From Halorarum salinum (lineage in GTDB: Archaea; Halobacteriota; Halobacteria; Halobacteriales; Haloferacaceae), in assembly GCF_013402875.1 (NCBI RefSeq), contig NZ_CP058579.1, positions 3,906,001 through 3,970,000 on the forward strand: a stretch of DNA of 64,000 nt, written 5' to 3'. Below are positions 57,793-64,000 of the stretch, piece after piece; the stretch's first letter is position 1; each line of letters starts with the position of its first letter. Made by a program: the position numbers and the translations under genes. The notes beneath the pieces are model-generated. The model was not told the origin of the DNA. It saw nothing but the letters and a program-made list of their open reading frames with translations, and did not search any database.

Positions 57793-59484
57793 TCACGACC
57801 GTCGTAGCTGCTCGTCCATCGAGTCGACCGCCCGGAGCGCGAGCGCGGCGATGGTGAGCGTCGGGTTCATCGCGCCGCCCGTGACGAACGCGCCCGAGGA
57901 GGGGATCCAGAGGTTCGAGAGGTCGTGGGTCCGCAGTTCGGGGTCGACGACGCTCGTCGCCGGGTCGGTCCCCATCCGGGTCGTCCCCATGTGGTGGGCC
58001 GCGGGGCCGGTGTCCTCGGGACCGACCGACCACTCGATCTCGACCCCGAGCGCCTCCAGCACCGCCCGCTGGATCTCGTTCGCCCGCTGGAGCGTCCGCC
58101 GGGTCCGGTCGTCGAGCCGCCAGTTCACCTCCGGCACCGGGTTTCCGTGGTCGTCGGTCGTCGACGGGTCGAGTTCGATCCGGTTTTCGGCCCGCGGGAG
58201 CTGGCCGACCAGCGCGCCCATCGCCACGTGGTTCCCGTACCCGTCCCGGAGCCGGTCGAGCAGTTCGTCACCCCACGTCTCCGCCGAGAGGGCCATCTCG
58301 ACCGGCGACGGCCCGGCGTAGTTGAGCAGTTCCAGCTTTATCGGCCCGAGGTCCCCGTCGGCGGCTGGAACCGCTCCGTCGGTCCCCTCCGCACCCGCGC
58401 CGGGGTCGTCGTAGAACTGGTGGCTCTCGGTCGTGACGAAGCCGACGTGGTTCTGCCGCGTCGGCCGGTCGAGCGTCCCGCCCATCCCGGCGAATAGGTG
58501 CTCCATGAAGTAGCGGCCGACCGCGCCCGAACCGTTCGCCAGCCCGTCGGGGTACGTTTCGGAGTCCGAGAGGAGGAGCAGCCGCGGGCTCTCGACCCCG
58601 CCCGCCGCGAGGACGAACGCCCGGGCGGCCTGCTCGTGCTCCTCGCCGTCGGGCGTCGCGTACCGGGCGACCGTGACGCGCTCGCCCGCCTCGTCGTGTT
58701 CGAGCCGCTGGACGGGGACCCGGTCGAGCACCCGCGCACCGGCCGCCTCCGCGCGGGCGACGTGGCGCTCGGCGGTGTACTTCGCGCCCGAGGGGCAGAC
58801 CGGCTGGCACGTCCCGTAGCCGACGCAGGCCGACCGCCCGTCGCGCCGCTCCGAGTTCCGGGCGTTTCCCGCCGAGTGGGTCGTCACGCCCACGCGCTCG
58901 CAGGCCTCGGCGAACAGCGAGTCGCTGTGGGAGGGCGGGAACGCCGGCATCGGGTGTGGCTCCTCGCGCGGGGGCCCGAACGGGTCGTCCGACGCGCCGG
59001 CGACGCCCAACTCGGCCTCCGCCTCGGCGTAGTACGGCCGCAGGTCCCCGTAGGAGATGGGCCAGTCCTCGCCGACGCCGTCGCGCGTCCTGCGCTCGAA
59101 GTCCGCCTCGTGGAGCCGCATCACCATCCCCTGCCAGTGGAGCGTCGACCCCCCTACGCCCTTCACGCGGGTCGCGTTCAGCGGGTAGAACCGCTCGCCT
59201 GCGGAGGTGTAGGCGTCGCGCGGGCCGCCCGTGCCCCAGACCGACCCGCCGTCCCCCGCCGGACGGATCGACCGCTCCATCCGGTCGAGGCGGTCGTCGG
59301 GGTCGAACCGGGGACCGGCCTCCAGGACGACCACGTCGTGACCGCGCTCGGCGAGCCGCGCGGCCACGAGCGCGCCCGCCGGCCCGGCGCCGACGACGCA
59401 GACGTCCGCGGCGGAACGGGGGCTTCGGTCGACGTCGGCGACCGCGTCCCCGTCACCCTCCCGGCCGCCGTCGGTCCCGTTCAC
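57793..59484 (-). CDS. GMC-family FAD dehydrogenase, gluconate/glucose dehydrogenase-like large subunit
   Basis: A 563-residue flavoprotein. FAD motif: VCVVGAGPAGALVAARLAER near residue 28. The central part has C220-x5-C226-x3-C230 (ACVGYGTCQPVCPSGAKY), like the cysteine cluster that holds a [3Fe-4S] centre in the glucose dehydrogenase alpha subunit. The C-terminus has the GMC block AAHHMGTTRMGTDPA (active-site His pair) and GGAMNPTLTIAALALR. The GTG start overlaps the stop of the small-subunit gene by four bases. It oxidises a sugar, polyol or sugar acid outside the membrane as part of a complex with the Tat-exported small subunit. Confidence 0.93.
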   Translation of the reverse strand: MNGTDGGREGDGDAVADVDRSPRSAADVCVVGAGPAGALVAARLAERGHDVVVLEAGPRFDPDDRLDRMERSIRPAGDGGSVWGTGGPRDAYTSAGERFYPLNATRVKGVGGSTLHWQGMVMRLHEADFERRTRDGVGEDWPISYGDLRPYYAEAEAELGVAGASDDPFGPPREEPHPMPAFPPSHSDSLFAEACERVGVTTHSAGNARNSERRDGRSACVGYGTCQPVCPSGAKYTAERHVARAEAAGARVLDRVPVQRLEHDEAGERVTVARYATPDGEEHEQAARAFVLAAGGVESPRLLLLSDSETYPDGLANGSGAVGRYFMEHLFAGMGGTLDRPTRQNHVGFVTTESHQFYDDPGAGAEGTDGAVPAADGDLGPIKLELLNYAGPSPVEMALSAETWGDELLDRLRDGYGNHVAMGALVGQLPRAENRIELDPSTTDDHGNPVPEVNWRLDDRTRRTLQRANEIQRAVLEALGVEIEWSVGPEDTGPAAHHMGTTRMGTDPATSVVDPELRTHDLSNLWIPSSGAFVTGGAMNPTLTIAALALRAVDSMDEQLRRS

Positions 59485-60017
59485 GGCTCCGGCCCTCGTC
59501 GGTAGCTCTCGATCCCGCCGGGGTGACCCTGCGGGTTCTCGATGCCCACGAGTTCCCCGCCCGTCGGCGACGTGTAGAGCGCGTACTGGAGTTCGTTCAC
59601 GACGTAGCGACGGACGCGCTCGGGGTCCGTCCCCTCCGGGTCGGCCGCGGCCGTCTCGACGCCCATCTGGCGGAGGAGCGCGTCCCGGTCCCCGGCCGAC
59701 AGCTCCGCGACGGGCGCGTCGAACCAGTTCTCGGCGTAGGCGTCCAGCGTCGCGGCCGCCTCCCGCACGCCCGACGCGTACGCCGGTCCGTCGACCGCGC
59801 GGCCGACGACGTACGTCTCGACGAACTCGGGAACCCCCTCGACCGCGGAGGGGTAGACGACCTCGGCGACGGCGACGAGCACGCCCCCGACGTTCACCCC
59901 GGAGCCGTTCGACCCCCCCGCCGCTCCCGGATCGAACTCCTCCCACGCGAACGCTCCGGCGGCGCCGGCGCTCCCGACGCCGAGCGCCGCGAGCGCGTCC
60001 CGCCGGGTCAGCTTCAC
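59481..60017 (-). CDS. Gluconate 2-dehydrogenase subunit 3-like protein
   Basis: A 178-residue protein with a Tat signal (MKLTRRDALAALGVGSAGAA) and the subunit 3 fold: VNVGGVLVAVAEVVYPSAV near 42, DRDALLRQMGVE and YVVNELQYALYTSPTGGEL near 135, ending PQGHPGGIESYRRGPEP. The short subunit escorts the large FAD subunit through the Tat pore, so the two are coupled by overlapping stop and start. No cytochrome subunit gene lies nearby; electron transfer may use another carrier. The GTG start at 60017 sits just behind a DtxR-like dyad. Confidence 0.9.
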   Translation of the reverse strand: MKLTRRDALAALGVGSAGAAGAFAWEEFDPGAAGGSNGSGVNVGGVLVAVAEVVYPSAVEGVPEFVETYVVGRAVDGPAYASGVREAAATLDAYAENWFDAPVAELSAGDRDALLRQMGVETAAADPEGTDPERVRRYVVNELQYALYTSPTGGELVGIENPQGHPGGIESYRRGPEP

Positions 60018-60025
60018 GGCCCCGT

Positions 60026-60041
60026 TTTAGGACGACCTAAA
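60026..60041 (-). promoter_or_regulatory. Candidate DtxR-type dyad at the GMC operon promoter
   Basis: TTTAGG, 4 bases, CCTAAA (TTTAGGTCGTCCTAAA on the minus strand), only 9 bases before the GTG start at 60017 and overlapping the probable TATA/transcription start. Same arms as the box at 56911-56928. Confidence 0.5.
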
Positions 60042-60097
60042 CAAATGCGTTGTGCTTCGGGCGTCGCTCACCCGGGCCCGAGGGTCGTACCGTTCGC

Positions 60098-62362
60098 TCA
60101 GGCCGCCGGGTTCGCCCCGGAGGCGGCGTCCGCCTCGGTCGACGCGCTCGGTTGAGCCGTCGCGTTCGTCCCGACTGCCGCGTCCGCCTCCACGGAGACG
60201 CCGTCGAGGTAGTCCCCGCCGGGGCCGACCCACGTCCCCTCCCTTCCGCAGTCGGTTTCGAGCCGGCAGACCCGCGTCTCGGGCGGCCAGAGCACCCGCA
60301 CGGCCCCGCCGTCGCGCTCGACCGTGAGCGCCTGGCGGTACGTCACCGACTCGCCGGTCCGCCCGGCGAACGTCACGACGAGATCGACCTCGCTCGCGCC
60401 CGCCGGAAGCGGGACGTCCCCGGTCTCACCGCTCGACCCGTTCGGACCGCCGGAGTGACTGTCCCCCGTCCGGTCGAGGTTCCCGACCCGGACGCCCGAC
60501 GGCCCGACCGACCAGTTCACCGCGACGCGGCCGTCGAGATCCTCCACCGAGTAGCGCGCGTAGCCCTCGCCGGTCTCGACCCGCACCGACGCACCCGTCG
60601 ACCCGGCCGGCACGCCGACGACCGTGCGCGCGTCGACCCGGTCGCCGGTCAGGACGCGGAGGCGCCGGAGGTCGGGGTCGACCGGTCGAACCGCGCCGGT
60701 CCATTCGCCGCGGTAGGTGAACCGATAGAGCTGCCGGTCGCCCGCGGCGTCGACCGTCCGCAGGTCCCGGTCGGGTTCCCCGTCCACGGCGTAGATCGGC
60801 CCGTCGTCGAAGCCCGGTTCGTTCCGGAGGCGCTGGAACGGGTGGGCGGTCCAGTCGCCGTACGGGTCTGGCACGAACACCAGCGCGTTTTCGAGGTCGG
60901 CCCCCTCGAACGGCTCGTAGGTCGCGGCCAGGTTCCCCGTCCGCTGTCGGTTCTCCCCGTAGGGGTCGGCGACGACCGAGGCCTCCGCGGCCGCGACGAG
61001 CGGGAGCGAGACGACGAGCAGCGTGGCGAGCGCGACCCGGGCGGCCCGGCGGTCGAATCGCCCGGCGAGCAGGGACGCGAGCGCCTCGCCGCCGCGGACG
61101 ACGCCGACGGCGGCGAAGACGCCGAACGGGACGAGCAGGTCGAGGTGGTAGTACGGGCCGAGCAGGTCGAACAGCCCGTTCGCGAGGCCGTTGTACACGC
61201 CCCAGAACGCGACGTTTCCGAGCGCGACCGAGGCGCCGACGCCGGCGAGGAGCCCCGTGACCTCGCCGTCGCCGAGTCCGTCGATTCTCGGTCGGAGTCG
61301 GGCGCCGCCGCGCCACCACCGCTCGAAGAACAGCACGAGGCCGGCCGCCGCGAACCCGGTGCCGAGCCATCCCGCGGCGACCCATCCGCCGAACAGCATC
61401 GAGAGCGCCCGGCCGGAGCTCTCGACGCCCAGCGCCGGCGTGTAGTCGAGCTCGTGGCCGAGCAGTTCGCGCTCGCCGAAGCCGAGGCCGTCCCGCGGGG
61501 CGAACGCCTCGTACGGGAAGACGAGCGGGTCGCCCGTGACCGTCCAGTTGTAGCCCAGCGCGAGCGCGACCCCGGCGAGTCCGAGCGTCGCCATGACGGC
61601 GTACCGTTCGAACACGGCCCGACGGACCGACCGGTCGACCCGCCCGTCTCTGGCGGCCCGCGCGAGCACGGCGAGCGCGTGCAGGAGGAACGGGGCGGCG
61701 AAGCAGACGGCGGTGTACGGTCGGCTGAAGAAGGCGAGTCCCACCGCTGCGCCCGCCAGCGCGGCCCAGCGTCGGCGTCCGGTGCGGGCCGCCCGGACGT
61801 AGCCGACGGCGAAGAGGAGGTTCAGCAGCATCGTCGGCGCGTACGGGAGGAAGACGGACGAGGGGAAGAGGAACAGCGGCGACGCGAGGACGAACGCGGC
61901 GGCCAGGAGGCCGACGCGGGCGTCCGCGGCGTCCCGGCCCAGGAGTGCGACGAGGCCGACGACGCCCGCCGCGACGGCCGCGAGCGCCGGGTCGTAGCTC
62001 CCGGTCAGCGCCCGCGCCGCCGCGAACGTCGCCGGCACGACCGGACTGTACTTGCCGTACATGACGGTCCCGCCGCCGCGCTCGCCGGCGACGAAGAACC
62101 ACGGCCTGACGGCCTCCGCGAGCGGGCCGGGCCGGAGGAACAGCCGGCCCTCGAGCAACATCGCGGCCTGCAACAGGTAGACCCCCTCGTCGTCGTTCAC
62201 CGAGCGGTACGCGAACAGGTCGGTCGCGAGCCACCAGACGACGGCGCCCGCGAGGAGCGCCAGCGCGACGGCGCCGAGCTCGAACCGGCGGGCCGCGGCG
62301 ATCCGGGCGGACCGCTCGCGCACGCGTCGAACGCGGTCCGCCACCGCCACGCCCCCACTCAT
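60098..62362 (-). CDS. Large polytopic membrane protein, ArnT/PMT-like glycosyltransferase candidate
   Basis: A 754-residue protein. About 11-13 membrane segments in residues 25-470 and a C-terminal extracellular beta-rich domain (about 480-754). The start MSGGVAVADRVRRVRERSAR at 62362 follows an ABC gene end by 7 bases. Near residue 55 it has AYRSVNDDEGVYLLQAAMLL, the D-D/E motif of the first extracellular loop in GT-C glycosyltransferases such as ArnT and PMT. GT-C enzymes use lipid-linked sugars as donors. The C-terminal domain has RVAVNWSVGPSGV and a pair of Cys (VCRLETDCG). Assignment as glycosyltransferase is an inference from topology and this motif. Confidence 0.75.
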   Translation of the reverse strand: MSGGVAVADRVRRVRERSARIAAARRFELGAVALALLAGAVVWWLATDLFAYRSVNDDEGVYLLQAAMLLEGRLFLRPGPLAEAVRPWFFVAGERGGGTVMYGKYSPVVPATFAAARALTGSYDPALAAVAAGVVGLVALLGRDAADARVGLLAAAFVLASPLFLFPSSVFLPYAPTMLLNLLFAVGYVRAARTGRRRWAALAGAAVGLAFFSRPYTAVCFAAPFLLHALAVLARAARDGRVDRSVRRAVFERYAVMATLGLAGVALALGYNWTVTGDPLVFPYEAFAPRDGLGFGERELLGHELDYTPALGVESSGRALSMLFGGWVAAGWLGTGFAAAGLVLFFERWWRGGARLRPRIDGLGDGEVTGLLAGVGASVALGNVAFWGVYNGLANGLFDLLGPYYHLDLLVPFGVFAAVGVVRGGEALASLLAGRFDRRAARVALATLLVVSLPLVAAAEASVVADPYGENRQRTGNLAATYEPFEGADLENALVFVPDPYGDWTAHPFQRLRNEPGFDDGPIYAVDGEPDRDLRTVDAAGDRQLYRFTYRGEWTGAVRPVDPDLRRLRVLTGDRVDARTVVGVPAGSTGASVRVETGEGYARYSVEDLDGRVAVNWSVGPSGVRVGNLDRTGDSHSGGPNGSSGETGDVPLPAGASEVDLVVTFAGRTGESVTYRQALTVERDGGAVRVLWPPETRVCRLETDCGREGTWVGPGGDYLDGVSVEADAAVGTNATAQPSASTEADAASGANPAA

Positions 62363-62369
62363 CGCCGCG

Positions 62370-63641
62370 TCACCCGTCGACGACCGTCTCGGCCCCCTCG
62401 GGGAACCACGAGAGGTCGTGGTCCGCCACGAGCGAGAGCGCGACGCGCCGCCCCCGTTCGAGGCGGACGTCATGGTTGTGCATGCAGGTGACGTGCTCGC
62501 CCGTGTCGAGCGCCACCTCGTACAGCACCGTCGGTCCGAGGTACCGGCGGGCCGCGACGGCGCCGTGGCCGGGCGGGCCGGAGCCGTTCCCCTCCCCATC
62601 GACCGGCTCGGCGCGGAGGTCGTCCGGGCGGACGAGCACCTCCACGTCGGAGCCGCCGTACTCGGGCGCGAGGCCGTGGATGCGGTCGGCCGGGACGTCG
62701 CCGATGCCCAGTTCGACGGCCCCCTCGCGGACGGTTCCCCCGAGGAAGCTCGCGTGTCCGAGGAAGCCGGCGACGAAGCGGGACTCCGGGTGCTGGAACA
62801 CCCGTTCGGGCCGGCCGACCTGCTCGATGCGGCCGTCGTTCATCACGGCGACCCGGTCGCTCATCGACATCGCCTCCTCCTGATCGTGGGTGACCGAGAC
62901 GGCGGTGACGCCGGCCCCCTTGAGGATGGAGCGCACCTCCTCGCGCATCCGAACCCGGAGGTCGACGTCCAGGTTCGAGAACGGCTCGTCGAGCAGCAGT
63001 ACGTCCGGTTCGGGGGCGAGCGAGCGGGCGAGCGCGACGCGCTGTTGCTGGCCGCCCGACAGCTCGTCGGGGTGGGAGTCTCGCTGGTCGGCCAGCCCGA
63101 CGAGCGCCAGCAGTTCGGTCACCCGGCGCTCCCGCTCGGCGTCGGAGCGGTCCTGCAGACCGAAGCCGACGTTCTCCGCGGCGGTGAGGTGCGGGAACAG
63201 GGCGAACTCCTGGAAGACGACGCCGACGCCCCGGTTCTCCGGCTCCCTGAAGGTGCCGTTCCCGGCGACGACGTCGCCCCCGATGCGGACCTCGCCGGCG
63301 TCGAGCCACTCCAGCCCGGCGACGAGCCGGAGCGTCGTCGTCTTCCCGCAGCCCGACGGCCCCAGCAGCGTGAGGATCTCGCCCTCGCGGACCGACAGCG
63401 AGAGGTCCTCCACGACCGTCTCGTCGCCGAAGCGCTTCCCGGCGCCGTCGAGTTCCAGGATCGGTTCCCTCCCGGCGCCCTCCGGCGTCTCCGTCCCGTC
63501 CGCCCCCGGCCACTCCCGGGTTCCGACGGTCTCGACCGACTCGGCGGTCGAACCCGTCGTGGAGGACGCATCGCCCGTGGTTTTCGTGGCGCTCGCGGCG
63601 TTCGTTCCGGACGCGGTTCCCGAGTTGGAGTCACCTGACAT
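62370..63641 (-). CDS. fbpC: ABC transporter ATPase, iron(III)/polyamine type
   Basis: A 423-residue ATPase. Residues 1-58 are a Ser/Thr/Ala-rich extension; the ATPase follows: Walker A LLGPSGCGKTTTLRLVAGLE near 92, signature SGGQQQRVALARSLA near 193, Walker B VLLLDEPFSNLDVDLR near 213, and SVTHDQEEAMSMSDR. A C-terminal TOBE-like domain (about 295-423) is the regulatory part. The FbpC/PotA/PhnT group energises periplasmic-binding transporters for Fe3+, polyamines, 2-aminoethylphosphonate or thiamine. Its N-terminus overlaps the permease gene by 11 bases. Confidence 0.93.
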   Translation of the reverse strand: MSGDSNSGTASGTNAASATKTTGDASSTTGSTAESVETVGTREWPGADGTETPEGAGREPILELDGAGKRFGDETVVEDLSLSVREGEILTLLGPSGCGKTTTLRLVAGLEWLDAGEVRIGGDVVAGNGTFREPENRGVGVVFQEFALFPHLTAAENVGFGLQDRSDAERERRVTELLALVGLADQRDSHPDELSGGQQQRVALARSLAPEPDVLLLDEPFSNLDVDLRVRMREEVRSILKGAGVTAVSVTHDQEEAMSMSDRVAVMNDGRIEQVGRPERVFQHPESRFVAGFLGHASFLGGTVREGAVELGIGDVPADRIHGLAPEYGGSDVEVLVRPDDLRAEPVDGEGNGSGPPGHGAVAARRYLGPTVLYEVALDTGEHVTCMHNHDVRLERGRRVALSLVADHDLSWFPEGAETVVDG

Positions 63642-64000
63642 CGTACCCCTCTCGTGAGACGATGACGGCCATCGAGAGCGCGGAGACCCCGAGCAGGATG
63701 AGCGCGGGCGCCGCCGCGTAGCCGAAGTAGCCCTGGCTGTACGCCGACCAGATGCGCGTCACGAGCGTGTCGAAGCCCGTGGGCGCGAGAAACAGCGTCG
63801 CGTCGAGTTCCTTCATCGTGGTGAGAAAGACCAGCGCCATCCCGCCGAACAGCCCCGGCGCGACCAGCGGGAGCGTCACCTCCCGGAACGCCCCCGTCGA
63901 GGTCCGCCCGAGCGTCCGGGCCGCCTCGGGGAGCGCCGGGTCCACGCGGACGAACGACGCCCGGAGCGAGCCCACGGCCTGCGGGAGGAACCGCACGACG
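63631..64000 (-). CDS. fbpB: ABC permease, FbpB type, truncated by the window edge
   Basis: Only the C-terminal 120 or so residues are in the window; the gene continues beyond 64000. The conserved permease loop is present: EAARTLGRTSTGAFREVTLP (EAA motif), followed by VAPGLFGGMALVFLTTMKEL. Two or three membrane helices end the protein (YAAAPALILLGVSALSMAVIV). The TTMKELDATLFLAPTG phrase is typical of FbpB-type iron permeases. It forms an operon with the ATPase; the binding-protein gene should lie to the right. Confidence 0.9.
   Translation of the reverse strand, partial: VVRFLPQAVGSLRASFVRVDPALPEAARTLGRTSTGAFREVTLPLVAPGLFGGMALVFLTTMKELDATLFLAPTGFDTLVTRIWSAYSQGYFGYAAAPALILLGVSALSMAVIVSREGYDVR

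Overview
The window is from a haloarchaeon (class Halobacteria); the genus cannot be fixed from this sequence alone. The evidence is about 70% GC coding DNA, proteins crowded with Asp and Glu, twin-arginine signal peptides on most exported proteins, TATA boxes about 25 bases ahead of start codons (often leaderless), GTG starts with GTGA/ATGA overlaps, and lineage-typical genes (CheF, halocyanin-like cupredoxin, DUF58/DUF4129 operon, TraB/PrgY-like protein). No insertion sequence, CRISPR array, rRNA or phage gene was seen. The one RNA gene found is a tRNA-Ser(CGA).

Layout. 0.3-2.5 kb: small housekeeping genes (membrane protein, gamma-carbonic-anhydrase-like protein, TraB-like protein). 3.6-25.6 kb: a catabolic island for an organic acid. 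It holds an IclR regulator, two MFS transporters, a UspA protein, a fused FAD/Fe-S 2-hydroxyacid dehydrogenase, two CaiB-type CoA transferases, an enoyl-CoA-hydratase-fold protein, a tartrate/malate-type decarboxylating dehydrogenase, a D-2-hydroxyacid dehydrogenase, a YeiH/UPF0324 exporter, a complete TctABC transporter, a ThDP enzyme, a thiolase with its DUF35 partner, a cupin and a VOC protein. Together they suggest import of a hydroxy-acid, oxidation to a keto acid, decarboxylation or CoA activation, and thiolytic processing; the substrate cannot be named. 27.0-28.7 kb: arylsulfotransferase-like protein and tRNA-Ser.

28.8-44 kb: MoxR ATPase; a 1626-residue six-cupredoxin-domain multicopper oxidase; a surface protein; a MacB-like ABC exporter (ATPase plus two permeases); a blue-copper protein; and the DUF4129-DUF58 operon that usually travels with MoxR. 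44-50.5 kb: envelope and signalling genes, including a membrane protein with ten calcium-binding repeats outside and a winged helix inside, and a HerA-like ATPase with a C-terminal membrane anchor. 51.2-52.3 kb: a CheF taxis protein fused to a receiver domain but broken by a frameshift. 52.4-64 kb: MFS transporter, large secreted protein, SDR, glycosyltransferase, GMC/gluconate-dehydrogenase-like pair, large membrane glycosyltransferase-like protein and an iron-type ABC transporter cut by the right edge.

Most notable: in the giant oxidase all copper ligands occur once, but split between repeat 1 (C-terminal half) and repeat 2 (N-terminal half); the thiolase and the hydratase-fold protein both lack textbook catalytic residues; two DtxR/IdeR-like boxes flank the glycosyltransferase/GMC genes; and three neighbouring envelope/signalling genes share CGAAACG repeats upstream of their TATA boxes.
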